Origin: Natronolimnobius baerhuensis
Lineage (GTDB): Archaea; Halobacteriota; Halobacteria; Halobacteriales; Natrialbaceae
Assembly: GCF_002177135.1 (NCBI RefSeq)
Contig: NZ_MWPH01000003.1
Location: 372,001-436,000, forward strand
Length of the DNA: 64,000 nucleotides
Direction of reading: 5' to 3'
The stretch's first letter is position 1. The number at the start of each line of letters is the position of its first letter. Made by a program: the position numbers and the translations under genes. The notes beneath the pieces were generated by a model that worked only from the letters and a program-made list of their open reading frames with translations, was not told where the DNA came from and did not search any database. Shown piece after piece: positions 15,433-23,959 of the stretch.

Positions 15433-15620
15433 CAGCTGTGAGTTAGGGCTGAGCACATAAAAATTAATACCCTCCATTCCTTCCCAGACATGCGTTCACA
15501 TGCCACAATTTTACCCGCCGTTTTTGTGAATCTGTATATTTTGTTGTGTAGGAAACGCCATTGTGCACTCGTTATTGCGCGAACCACGCAGTTCGTGTTC
15601 GATAGCCGTCGCTTTTCCCG

Positions 15621-16865
15621 TTAGTCACCAGATTCGCTGCTCTTCCGACCAACGAGTCCGTCTTGCTCGAGCGAGAGACGCAGAAAGATTGGAATGGTGA
15701 CGAGTGCAATTGCAATCTCGAGGCCGCCGACGGTGAGGAAGGCCAGATCGTAGCCGTAGCTGCTGGCGACGGTACCGCCGATGAGGAAGCCCCCGAGGAA
15801 GCCGAGGTTGCCGGCAAGGTTGAACCCGGCCATCGCGAGGCCGCGTTCGCTCTCGTCGGCGAGGTCGGTCACGAGTGCCATCGTCGTCGGCGAGACAAGT
15901 GCGCCGAGGATGCCGATGGTGATCATCGCGATGGCGGCGGTCGAAACGGTGGGTGCAGCGCCGACGAGCAGAATACCAACCCCGTAACAGATCGATCCGA
16001 CGACAATCGGTGCCGTGCGACCGATTCGGTCCGAGAGCGTCCCCATCGGATACTGCAGCAAAGCAAAGGGGGCGAAAAAGCACGCCAGCAGGAGTCCCGT
16101 CGTTCCGGCGTCAATGTTGAACGTTTCCTGAAAATATAGCGTCCCGACGAGTGCGAAAAAGCCGGCCGTCATCCGGTCGACGAACCCGAAGGCGTACGGA
16201 ATCGAGAGCGTGGGTCGTCGGCTAATCCCCTCGAGCAGCGCGCGTGCGGTCCGGGTCTGGGTTGGCGTGCGGTCCGGGACGAACGAGACCAGCACGCCGC
16301 CGACGACGAGCAAGCCGCTGGCGACGGCAAGCGGTGCGAGCGGGTTGACCTCGGTGAGTTGGCCACCAATTGGCGCGCCCATCGCAGCGCCGAGTCCGAT
16401 TGCGATGCCAGCCGCGCCCATGTTGCGGCCGTGGCCGCCCTCTAAGTCCATCAGCATCGTCATCGTCAGCGAGAGCGCGCCGATAGTCATCGCGCCCTGC
16501 AGAACGCGCAACAGGAGGACGCCCTCGAACGAGATCGAGCCGATAGTCGGGACGAGTGCAAGCGCCGCATAGCTGGCCGCACCGGCGAGTGCGCTGACGA
16601 TAATAAATGGCGTTCGACGGCCCGTCACGTCACTGAGCATCCCCCAGACGCCGACGAAGGCGACGTAGGCGGCGAACTCACTGACAAGAAACCACATGCT
16701 CGCATCGAGTGCGGTCTGGGCGAACGGCGAGGCGGTCGCGTCGGCACCGAGCGTCTCGACCAGCGTCGCGATACCGGGATAGAGCAACAACTGCGAGAAC
16801 AACACGGCGAAGACGACCGCTGCGAGGACCAGCCGGTCGCGGTCTCTCGAGTGCACGTCGGCCAC
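15621..16865 (-). CDS. Major facilitator superfamily transporter
   Basis: A 12-helix MFS carrier of about 414 residues. The family signature loop between helices 2 and 3 reads GMLSDVTGRRTPF, and its second-half counterpart is GTLSDRIGRTAP. Cys and His are rare, helices are Gly/Ala-rich and the substrate is not evident; drug or metabolite efflux is the usual guess for this subgroup. The start is uncertain. GTG at 16865 is used here, with another GTG at 16856 and a TTG at 16904, 24 nt after the hisA stop. Same strand and close spacing suggest cotranscription with hisA, without an obvious functional link. Confidence 0.82.
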   Translation of the reverse strand: MADVHSRDRDRLVLAAVVFAVLFSQLLLYPGIATLVETLGADATASPFAQTALDASMWFLVSEFAAYVAFVGVWGMLSDVTGRRTPFIIVSALAGAASYAALALVPTIGSISFEGVLLLRVLQGAMTIGALSLTMTMLMDLEGGHGRNMGAAGIAIGLGAAMGAPIGGQLTEVNPLAPLAVASGLLVVGGVLVSFVPDRTPTQTRTARALLEGISRRPTLSIPYAFGFVDRMTAGFFALVGTLYFQETFNIDAGTTGLLLACFFAPFALLQYPMGTLSDRIGRTAPIVVGSICYGVGILLVGAAPTVSTAAIAMITIGILGALVSPTTMALVTDLADESERGLAMAGFNLAGNLGFLGGFLIGGTVASSYGYDLAFLTVGGLEIAIALVTIPIFLRLSLEQDGLVGRKSSESGD

Positions 16866-16928
16866 TACGGGTCGGAGTCCTATCAAGCGTCCGACTTCGG
16901 CCAAGTAGCGGGGCGTCTCTCGACCGCC

Positions 16929-17684
16929 TTACTCCGAGACAGCGGCCTGTGCCTCCGCGAGCGTGAAGTTCCCTTCGTAGAGTGCGCTGCCGACGACGAC
17001 CGCAGCCGCGCCTGTCGCCTCGAGCGCCTGGACATCCTCGAGCGTCGCGACGCCGCCGCTTGCGATCACTGGAATGTCAGTCGCTTCGACGAGTTCGCGG
17101 ACCGGCTCAGTTGCGACGCCCTCGAGTTGGCCTTCGACGTCGACATTTGTAAAGAGAATCGCTGCGGCTCCGAGGTCCTCGTATCGCTCGGCGGCTTCGA
17201 CGGGCGAGATGCCCGCGCCCTCGGTCCAGCCCTCGACGACGACCTCGCCGTCTTTGGCGTCGAGACTGACGACGACGCTGTCGGGGTAGTCCGCGCTAAT
17301 CTCCGCGACAATGTCGGGGTTTTCGACTGCCGCTGTGCCGAGGATTACCCGGTCGAGACCGCGCTCGAGCAGGTCTGCGGCGTCGTCAGCGGTTCGGATA
17401 CCACCGCCGAGTTGGGTTGGGACATCGACGGCCTCGAGCACGCTGTCGATTGCCGCGCCGTTTGCGCGCTCGCCGTCGAATGCGCCGTCTAAGTCGACCA
17501 GGTGAAGCGACTCGGCACCGGCGTCGATCCACCGTGTTGCGGCCTCGACTGGCTCGCCGTAGGTCGTCTCTGTGCCGCGTTCGCCCTGGACCAACTGGAC
17601 GACCTCGCCGTCCTGAATGTCGACTGCTGGAATCACGTCGAACTCCTCGAACTCGTCGCTGCCGTTCGCGTTTGCATCGTTCAT
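16929..17684 (-). CDS. hisA: HisA, phosphoribosylformimino-5-aminoimidazole carboxamide ribotide isomerase
   Basis: The 251-residue (beta/alpha)8 protein catalyses the fourth step of histidine synthesis, opening the ribose of ProFAR to PRFAR. The general acid and base Asp residues are in VIPAVDIQDGEVV and VVSLDAKDGEV, and the phosphate-binding motifs are GGGIRTADD and ASGGVATLED. Both halves of the barrel show the internal symmetry typical of HisA. Length is normal with a short acidic N-terminal extension. hisB is also in this window but 24 kb away (41150), so the pathway is not one operon. Confidence 0.95.
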   Translation of the reverse strand: MNDANANGSDEFEEFDVIPAVDIQDGEVVQLVQGERGTETTYGEPVEAATRWIDAGAESLHLVDLDGAFDGERANGAAIDSVLEAVDVPTQLGGGIRTADDAADLLERGLDRVILGTAAVENPDIVAEISADYPDSVVVSLDAKDGEVVVEGWTEGAGISPVEAAERYEDLGAAAILFTNVDVEGQLEGVATEPVRELVEATDIPVIASGGVATLEDVQALEATGAAAVVVGSALYEGNFTLAEAQAAVSE

Positions 17685-17817
17685 ACGCGTGTGGGCGCGG
17701 TCAACTCGAGTAAAGGCGACGGTTTCGCGCTCGGCGTTGCGTTGTGCGAACGAGCAATGGCCATCGACAGCGTGCTCGAGAGCAACATCGGACCCACTCG
17801 CAGACAGTGTCCAGTAC

Positions 17818-17826
17818 TTATTTTAT
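17818..17826 (+). promoter_or_regulatory. TATA element of the first Pit permease gene
   Basis: TTATTTTAT is centred about 27 nt upstream of the ATG at 17850, indicating a leaderless transcript. The divergent hisA start (17684) lies in the same 165-bp interval. Confidence 0.6.
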
Positions 17827-17849
17827 CGGTATTGGTGTATGTGTGATCG

Positions 17850-19028
17850 ATGGTCGAAACCGTGCTGTTGGTTGGTGTTGTGGCCTCGGTTTTCGTCGGG
17901 TTCAACATCGGTGGCTCCTCGACGGGGATTACGTGGGGGCCGTCGGTGGGGGCTGGAATTGTGTCGAAGACGACCGCTGCGGCAGTGATGACGGTGTTCG
18001 TCTTCCTCGGTGGGATGACTGTCGGCCGAAACGTGATGGATACGCTTAGCGAGGGGATCATCGATGTCGAACTCACGCTCGCAGCGGGCGTTGCGATCCT
18101 CTTTTTCATCGGTCTGGGGATGCTCATCGCCAACATCTTCGGTGTTCCCGTCCCGACGTCGATGACGACAGTCGGGGCAATTGCCGGTCTCGGACTGGCG
18201 ACTGACACGCTGAACTACGAGATGATTGCCGGTATCATCACGTGGTGGATCGTTACCCCAATTATCGGTCTCTGGGTTGGCGTGTTGATCGGGCGCTACG
18301 TCTACCCGTGGGTCAACGAGCAGGTGACGATCACAAAATCCGACGGGCCGTTGCTCGCACTCGAGCGCGGCGACAGGGTGCCGAAGCCGACCCTCGGCCC
18401 GAATACGACGAGTACCGAACTCGCGACGACGATTGCTGTCCTCGTGATTGGCTGTTACATGGCGTTCAGCGCAGGTGCGAGCAACGTCCCGAACGCTGCA
18501 GCCCCGCTTGTGGGGACCGCAGACGGTCTCGAGGACACGACCGCGATTATCGTTGCCACACTCGCGATCAGTCTCGGCGGGTTCACAATCGCTCGCCGAA
18601 CGATGGACTCGGTCGGCGGCGAACTCAGTGATATTCCGCTGCTCGCGGCGCTGTTCGTCATGGTGACTGCCTCGACGATCACCACCGTGCTCTCGTGGGC
18701 TGGCATTCCGATCAGTCTCGTGATGGCCACCGTGATGACTATCGTCGGCATCGGCTGGGGCCGGGCAACACGTCCAATCACTGTCCGTGAGGCGGTTACC
18801 CGCGACCCCGAGACAGCGGACATCGAACTCGGTGCGATTGTTTCCGAGGAGAAAGTCGACGAGGCCGCCCCCGCTATCGGTGAACCCGAATCCGAGGACG
18901 TGCTTCGCGGTGACGAACTGTTTAACCCGCGCGCGATCATCAAATACGTCTCGATGTGGGTTATCGGTCCCTCGATGTCGACACTCCTCGCGTACGGCTT
19001 CTTCGCTGTCGTTCCCGGTGTCGCCTAA
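17850..19028 (+). CDS. Pit-family inorganic phosphate permease
   Basis: The 392-residue membrane protein has two homologous halves of the Pit/PF01384 family, low-affinity phosphate carriers driven by cation gradients. The halves share NIGGSSTGITWGPSVGA in the first part and GASNVPNAAAPLVG in the second. About ten hydrophobic helices surround a central hydrophilic loop. A charged C-terminal loop (EEKVDEAAPAIGEPESEDVL) precedes the last helix. A UspA gene follows 34 nt downstream and a second Pit gene lies 1.5 kb further on. Phosphate is the family substrate; sulfate has been proposed for some relatives. Confidence 0.88.
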   Translation: MVETVLLVGVVASVFVGFNIGGSSTGITWGPSVGAGIVSKTTAAAVMTVFVFLGGMTVGRNVMDTLSEGIIDVELTLAAGVAILFFIGLGMLIANIFGVPVPTSMTTVGAIAGLGLATDTLNYEMIAGIITWWIVTPIIGLWVGVLIGRYVYPWVNEQVTITKSDGPLLALERGDRVPKPTLGPNTTSTELATTIAVLVIGCYMAFSAGASNVPNAAAPLVGTADGLEDTTAIIVATLAISLGGFTIARRTMDSVGGELSDIPLLAALFVMVTASTITTVLSWAGIPISLVMATVMTIVGIGWGRATRPITVREAVTRDPETADIELGAIVSEEKVDEAAPAIGEPESEDVLRGDELFNPRAIIKYVSMWVIGPSMSTLLAYGFFAVVPGVA

Positions 19029-19062
19029 ATAGACCTTTGGGGCTGGGCGTTGTCGTACGCCT

Positions 19063-19491
19063 ATGCTCTCGAATATTCTCGTCCCAATGGACGACTCCGA
19101 CCACGCCGAACACGCCCTCGAGTACGCCCTCGAGAACTACCCAGACGCCGAAATCACCGTCTTGAACGTCGTCGGCGTCCCCTCGATGATGATGGGTGAT
19201 GCAGTCGGTCTCACGCTCGAGGATGATCTTGATGCGGCTGCAACAGACCATGCACAAGCAGTGTTCGACCGTGCGCACAAGTGTGCCGAGGAACGGGACC
19301 GAGACCTCGAGACGGTCGTCGGTATCGGACATCCGGCGCGGAACATTATCGACCGTGCTGCTGACTACGATGCAGTCATCCTTGGGAGCCACGGCGAAGA
19401 CTGGAGCCGTGCGACACATCGGTTTCTCGTTGGCAACGTCGCAGAGACGGTGTCAAAACGGGCACCAGTTCCAGTAACGATTGTCAGATAA
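19063..19491 (+). CDS. Universal stress protein, UspA family
   Basis: The 142-residue protein has the single alpha/beta Usp fold: N-terminal NILVPMDDSDHAEHAL, a central VVGIGHPARNIIDRAADYDAVILGSHG and the C-terminal nucleotide-loop GNVAETVSKRAPVPVTIV. The GSHGxxx-SxxTxRFLVGNVAETV region is of the ATP-binding type. It follows the Pit permease on the same strand by 34 nt and is likely cotranscribed; Usp proteins are often found with transporters in haloarchaea and may tune them. The 3' end is convergent with the repeat protein gene. Confidence 0.9.
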   Translation: MLSNILVPMDDSDHAEHALEYALENYPDAEITVLNVVGVPSMMMGDAVGLTLEDDLDAAATDHAQAVFDRAHKCAEERDRDLETVVGIGHPARNIIDRAADYDAVILGSHGEDWSRATHRFLVGNVAETVSKRAPVPVTIVR

Positions 19492-19501
19492 AGACAGGCC
19501 G

Positions 19502-20323
19502 TTACGAGTCCGCTTCCTTCTCACCGGATTCTTTGTCTTCGTCGTCTTCGTCTTTGTCTTCGCGCGGATGCTGGTGTTCGTCGACGGCTTCGAACTGCGC
19601 CTGAACTTCTCCGACCTGTTTTCCAACGGTCTCTTCGACGGTTTCACTCACCGTTTCTTCGACAGTTTCACTGACCGTTTCCTCGACGGTTTTATCGACT
19701 GCCTCGCCGACGGATTCTTCGACGGTTTCACTCACCGTTTCTTCGACAGTTTCACTGACCGTTTCCTCGACGGTTTTATCGACTGCCTCGCCAACGGATT
19801 CTTCGACGGTTTCACTCACCGTTTCCTCGACAGTTTCACTGACTGTTTCCTCGACGGTTTTATCGACTGCCTCGCCAACGGATTCTTCGACGGTTTCACT
19901 GACTGTTTCCTCGACGGACTTATCGACTGCCTCGCCGACGGATTCTTCGACGGTTTCACTCACCGTTTCACTGACCGTTTCCTCAACGGTTTTATCGACT
20001 GCCTCGCCAACAGATTTCTCGACGGTTTCACCGACGGCAGTTTCGACCGTCTCTTCCATCTGCGCCTGGACGTCATCGACTTGCTTTTCGACAGTCTCAC
20101 CGACTGTCTCCTCGACTGTCTCCTCGACAGCCTCTGTCATCCAGTTCGGATCGAATCGTGCCATCTTCCAGACGACGTGGATCACGTACGAAATAAAGAC
20201 CCCAATCCCGAACGCGAGTCCAGCGTTTGTGGTGTCGAGCACGACGATTAGAACGATTGAGAGCGCAATCAGCGCCCCATACGCGATATCAACTGCCGCA
20301 TCGACACGGACCGGATTCAACAT
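19502..20323 (-). CDS. Membrane-anchored valine-tetrad repeat protein
   Basis: The 273-residue protein has two N-terminal membrane helices (about 12-30 and 34-54). A repeat region follows (about 66-240) in which valine occurs every fourth residue. The middle part is an unbroken run of about 36 tetrads such as VEET, VSET, VEES, VGEA and VDKT. The tetrads build larger units of 28 residues. The run is bracketed by related sequences, KQVDDVQAQMEE at its start and KQVGEVQAQFEA at its end. The tail is highly acidic and polar (DKDEDDEDKESGEKE). The composition strongly predicts helix. I do not recognise the family and assign no function. It lies between UspA and Pit genes, with the second Pit gene divergent from it. 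Confidence 0.8.
   Translation of the reverse strand: MLNPVRVDAAVDIAYGALIALSIVLIVVLDTTNAGLAFGIGVFISYVIHVVWKMARFDPNWMTEAVEETVEETVGETVEKQVDDVQAQMEETVETAVGETVEKSVGEAVDKTVEETVSETVSETVEESVGEAVDKSVEETVSETVEESVGEAVDKTVEETVSETVEETVSETVEESVGEAVDKTVEETVSETVEETVSETVEESVGEAVDKTVEETVSETVEETVSETVEETVGKQVGEVQAQFEAVDEHQHPREDKDEDDEDKESGEKEADS
19604..20128. repeat. In-gene tandem repeats encoding the valine tetrads
   Basis: The DNA repeats in 12-bp steps, with near-identical longer units of 84 bp and 60 bp. These correspond to 7-tetrad and 5-tetrad protein units containing VEES-VGEA-VDKT. Identical third positions across units show that recent recombination or slippage has expanded the array. It is coding throughout and not a CRISPR array. 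Confidence 0.85.
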
Positions 20324-20542
20324 TGGTTTCGCTCACCCGACAGTGACTGGCTAGTGCCTACAGCACTATTGATGACTCGAGTCCAGTGGCACTGCTCGGT
20401 CTGCGTCTGCAAGTGCCGGCAGTGTCCGTGTCGTCGACTGTCCATCCATATCGCATACATAGTATCTTGTTGTATGGTCGGCGTTGTTGAAATGGTTTCC
20501 ATAGCGACGTACCGATCTGCCAACAGCAGATGGGTCGAATAG

Positions 20543-20555
20543 TGTTCTTTTTAGG
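20543..20555 (+). promoter_or_regulatory. Likely TATA region of the second Pit gene
   Basis: TTCTTTTTAGG lies about 25-35 nt upstream of the GTG at 20579, consistent with a leaderless transcript starting at or next to the start codon. The 255-bp divergent interval to the repeat protein gene holds no other feature that I can support. Confidence 0.45.
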
Positions 20556-20578
20556 ATCAGCCCACGTGAGTTCACAGT

Positions 20579-21817
20579 GTGAGTGAAGTACTCCTTCTCG
20601 TCGGTCTTCTCGTTGCTGCGTTCGTCGGGTACAACATCGGCGGTGCGACGACGGGTCCAGCGTTTGGGCCGGCCGTCGGCGCGAACGTCATCACGAAACT
20701 GATGGCCGCCGCACTGATGTCGGTTTTCTTCTTTCTGGGGGCGGCGACAATCGGGCCGAATGTCGTTACGACACTCGGTGAAGACCTCGTTCATACCACT
20801 GACATCTTTACGCTTCAAGCGAACGTCGCCGTGCTCTTCTTTATCGGTGGCGCGCTGTTTATCGGTAACTACGCTGGTGTTCCAGCCTCGACCTCGATGA
20901 CCGCTGTCGGCGCAATCGCTGCACTTGGACTCGCAACGGGCGAACTTGCCTGGGACGTCCTCGGGCAGATCGTCGTCTGGTGGATCGTCGCCCCAATCGT
21001 CGGCTTCTGGGTCGCCGGTGTCGTCGGCCGCTACTACTACCCACAAATCAACGAGTGGGTCGCTATCGAAGGCACCAGTGAGGGCAGACAGATGATCTCC
21101 GTGGATCGCTCCGGGCTTGCACCGCGACTCCAGTTCGGCGAGGGTGCAACCCGCCGTGAGATCACAGGCGCGTTTGTCGTCGTCGGTATCGGCTGTCTGA
21201 TGGCCTTTTCCTCGGGGACAAGCAACATCGCCAACGCAATCGCCCCCATCTACGGTGCCGATATCGACGTTCTCGAGGTGCTCGGGCTTGGCAGTGACGT
21301 CGGTGAGATTGCCGGTGTCGAACCCGACATGATGTTCCTGATCGTCATCGGATCGATTGCCGTCACAATTGGCTGTTTCACGATTGCGCGCAGAACCCTC
21401 GATACGCTCGGGAACGACATCACGAACCTGCCGCTGACGGCCGCAATCGTCGTCGCTGTCATCGCCTCAGGAATTGTCATCGGCCTCTCGTGGATCGGTA
21501 TCCCAGCGAGTTTCGTCGTCATCGCAACGATGAGCATTATCGGCCTCGGTTGGGGTCGTGCAACCCGGACAACCACGATTTCAGACGTTCGGAAAGGTGA
21601 GGAGACTCGAGTCTCTGTCGGCGCACTTACTGCCGACGAGGAAGGCGAGCCATCGCCGGAAATCGGCGAGGAAGAACCCGAAGACATCCCCAAAGCATCG
21701 GACCTGTTCAATCCGTCGACGACTGCCCGCGTCATCCTTATGCAAAACGTCGTCCCGCTCATCTCGACCGTTGGCGCGTTCATCACGTTCCGATTCATCC
21801 CCATTTTCGGCCTGTAA
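20579..21817 (+). CDS. Pit-family inorganic phosphate permease, second copy
   Basis: The 412-residue protein is a clear paralogue of the one at 17850, sharing NIGGATTGPAFGPAVGA and GTSNIANAIAPIYG half-signatures, the central loop and the C-terminal acidic loop (EIGEEEPEDIPKASDLFNP). Compared with the first copy it has an insertion near DIDVLEVLGLGSDVGEIAGV. The GTG at 20579 is used, with a TATA-like region about 28 nt upstream. Two copies this close suggest a duplication followed by divergence, perhaps with different expression. Confidence 0.88.
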   Translation: MSEVLLLVGLLVAAFVGYNIGGATTGPAFGPAVGANVITKLMAAALMSVFFFLGAATIGPNVVTTLGEDLVHTTDIFTLQANVAVLFFIGGALFIGNYAGVPASTSMTAVGAIAALGLATGELAWDVLGQIVVWWIVAPIVGFWVAGVVGRYYYPQINEWVAIEGTSEGRQMISVDRSGLAPRLQFGEGATRREITGAFVVVGIGCLMAFSSGTSNIANAIAPIYGADIDVLEVLGLGSDVGEIAGVEPDMMFLIVIGSIAVTIGCFTIARRTLDTLGNDITNLPLTAAIVVAVIASGIVIGLSWIGIPASFVVIATMSIIGLGWGRATRTTTISDVRKGEETRVSVGALTADEEGEPSPEIGEEEPEDIPKASDLFNPSTTARVILMQNVVPLISTVGAFITFRFIPIFGL

Positions 21818-21994
21818 TCGAGAATCGTTTCTCGAGTTGAGACGATCCCAGATTGCAGCTGAGATCACGCTGCATGGGCACACAGTTGGTGCGTGCTGTC
21901 GAACGAAGCACTGTCCGCCTTCGGCAGTCTGCGGGTCGTTAGACTGTCACATTCGGTGGAATTGAAACTGCCCCGTATCTTCACACAATTGGCA

Positions 21995-22048
21995 GACAAT
22001 TGTCGACTATTTTCTCCGTTATGGCGGCATTTTCTGACGATTGTCGAC
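21995..22048. promoter_or_regulatory. Direct repeats upstream of the ferredoxin gene, candidate operator pair
   Basis: GACAATTGTCGAC (21995-22007) and GACGATTGTCGAC (22036-22048) differ at one position and are 41 bp apart centre to centre. Each contains a near-palindromic core. They lie about 90-145 nt upstream of the ferredoxin start, whose TATA element is probably CTATACC (about 22108-22114). Binding of a regulator is inferred only. Confidence 0.4.
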
Positions 22049-22139
22049 ATCCTTTTCTTCTGAGCCGTCGATTCACCGGTAAAGACAATTTAGGGCTGAA
22101 CAGCAAGCTATACCAGTGCGGGACGTGAATCACCGAGTG

Positions 22140-22529
22140 ATGCCCACGGTAGAATACCTCAATTACGAAGTAGTGGACGACAACGGCTGGGACATTTATG
22201 ACGACGACGTCTTCTCGGAGGCCGCCGACGCCGGTCTCGACGACGAAGACTACGGGACCCTCGATGTCAACGAGGGCGAGTACATCCTCGAGGCCGCTGA
22301 GGCACAGGGCTACGACTGGCCCTTCTCGTGCCGTGCTGGCGCGTGTGCAAACTGTGCTGCAATCGTCGTCGAGGGCGAAATCCAGATGGACATGCAGCAG
22401 ATTCTCTCCGACGAAGAAGTCGAGGAGAAAAATGTCCGCCTGACCTGCATCGGCTCCGCTGAGACCGACGAGGTCAAAATCGTCTACAACGCAAAGCACC
22501 TCGACTACCTGCAGAACCGCGTCATCTAA
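22140..22529 (+). CDS. Haloarchaeal 2Fe-2S ferredoxin
   Basis: The 129-residue protein is a plant-type ferredoxin with the acidic N-terminal extension and insertion typical of haloarchaea ([20 protein letters not shown]). The cluster Cys residues are in [11 protein letters not shown] and the later LTCIGS. It carries electrons for 2-oxoacid:ferredoxin oxidoreductases in the cytoplasm. The start at 22140 gives [10 protein letters not shown], the standard N-terminus; an in-frame start 24 nt earlier adds unlikely sequence. CTATACC about 28 nt upstream suggests a leaderless mRNA. Confidence 0.94.
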   Translation: MPTVEYLNYEVVDDNGWDIYDDDVFSEAADAGLDDEDYGTLDVNEGEYILEAAEAQGYDWPFSCRAGACANCAAIVVEGEIQMDMQQILSDEEVEEKNVRLTCIGSAETDEVKIVYNAKHLDYLQNRVI

Positions 22530-22655
22530 ACGCGCTGCAGTTCAACCAATTACCCCATTTCGGGGATTTTTCGCCGCTCGAGCACCACGTAGCCGATGGC
22601 TCGTCAGTCCACGCGAGCCGAAAGGATAACACCCTCTCGCTCGAGAGTGGCCACT

Positions 22656-23663
22656 GTGACACTCGCTGTCGTCTCGGCGACGGGACCGGACCTCCTGCGA
22701 CTCGTTGCCATCCCCGTGTTCACCTGGGCTGCCATTCGGGATATCAAGACCAGACGCATCTCGAGTGACGTCTGGATTCCGCTCGCGCTGTTAGGCGCGC
22801 TCTTGCTCGGGTGGGAGGGCTGGCTCGCCTGGACCGCCGGGGGAGTCGCCTGGACACACGAGTTCGTGATTCCGGCGGCAGTGAGTCTCGGGTTCGTCGT
22901 CCCGATTGCGTATCTGTTCTGGTGGATCGGCGGCTTCGGCGGCGCGGACGCGAAGGCGTTGCTCGTCCTCGCGCTGTTGTTCCCGACCTTTCCGACGTAC
23001 GTCGTCGGCTCGTGGACATTCCCACTGACGGCGACGCCGGTCGGCGCGCTCTCGTTTACGATTCTGACGAACGCCGTCCTCGTCGCGGTCACGATTCCGC
23101 TCGCACTCGCCGTCCGCAACGCCGTTGCCGGTCGCATCGCGCCAGTTATGTTCATCGGTTGGCCGATCAGTTGGGACCAACTTCCCACCCGTCACGGCCG
23201 ACTGCTCGGCACGCCATCCGGTGGCGCTCGAGGCGGCCTCGATCTCGACGCCTTGCGGATGTATCTGCGCTGGCGTGGCCTCTCGCTGGCTGCCGTTCGC
23301 GACAATCCCGATTACTACCGCAATCCCGAGACGCTCCCTGACGAGCCAAACCCGCCGACAGACGGCGCTGTGGCAGCCGACGTGGCGGTCGAAGACGGCG
23401 GCACTGTCGACGCCGAGACACTCGAGAGAGCGGGAGACGCTGACGCGACGTCCGACGATCCGTGGGGTGCCGAGGCCTTCCTCAACGATATCGAGGGCTC
23501 GGCTTACGGGACGACGCCGACGGAGCTACGCGAAGGACTCGAGGCAGCCGTCGAGAAGGAGACGGTCTGGATTTCGCCTGGAACGCCGTTTCTCGTCCCC
23601 GTCTTTGTTGGGCTGCTTATCGCGCTCGTGTACGGCGACGTGCTGATCGGCGCGCTGCTATAA
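22656..23663 (+). CDS. Type IV prepilin / preflagellin peptidase, A24 family
   Basis: A membrane aspartic protease of about 335 residues. The two catalytic Asp are in WAAIRDIKTRRIS and GGFGGADAKALL, the archaeal version of the GxGD motif. Such enzymes cut the signal peptide of type IV pilins and archaellins and are needed for adhesion and motility. About six helices are visible, with a hydrophilic loop (about 185-295) before the last helix, longer than usual. GTG at 22656 is chosen because GGATAACA lies about 28 nt upstream; GTG 22647 and ATG 22596 are also in frame. The upstream extension is Arg/Ser-rich and looks non-coding. Confidence 0.85.
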   Translation: MTLAVVSATGPDLLRLVAIPVFTWAAIRDIKTRRISSDVWIPLALLGALLLGWEGWLAWTAGGVAWTHEFVIPAAVSLGFVVPIAYLFWWIGGFGGADAKALLVLALLFPTFPTYVVGSWTFPLTATPVGALSFTILTNAVLVAVTIPLALAVRNAVAGRIAPVMFIGWPISWDQLPTRHGRLLGTPSGGARGGLDLDALRMYLRWRGLSLAAVRDNPDYYRNPETLPDEPNPPTDGAVAADVAVEDGGTVDAETLERAGDADATSDDPWGAEAFLNDIEGSAYGTTPTELREGLEAAVEKETVWISPGTPFLVPVFVGLLIALVYGDVLIGALL

Positions 23664-23900
23664 TCAGTCGAAGCCGACGACTCGCTCGTAGAGCGGTACC
23701 AGCGCCGTCCAGAAGACGACGAACACGGCTCCGACTCCGATGATCACCAGCCACGGCATTCCCGCGCCGACCGGCGGACCACTCGCGAGCAGCAAAAATG
23801 TCGCGACGAACAGAAACACGCAGACAATGACGCTGCCGACCTCGAGTGTGGTCGCGACTGGATGGGCGCGAAACTGGGCGACGATGCTGGCGGAAGGCAT
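23664..23900 (-). CDS. Small membrane protein, two predicted helices
   Basis: The 78-residue product has two long hydrophobic helices (TTLEVGSVIVCVFLFVATFLL and PWLVIIGVGAVFVVFWTAL) and short polar ends. It is tail to tail with the prepilin peptidase gene, with the stops abutting. No motif points to a function; it may be a conserved haloarchaeal hypothetical. Confidence 0.65.
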   Translation of the reverse strand: MPSASIVAQFRAHPVATTLEVGSVIVCVFLFVATFLLLASGPPVGAGMPWLVIIGVGAVFVVFWTALVPLYERVVGFD

Positions 23901-23959
23901 ACTCGAGACTCACGCTGAATCGTAAAAACGGTCACGGCGACGGGGCGCTGGGATGGCGA

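Noticed and set aside
19604-20128. Regular DNA repeats as a CRISPR array
   Set aside because: The repeats are in frame, have no unique spacers and encode the valine tetrads; no cas genes are present.
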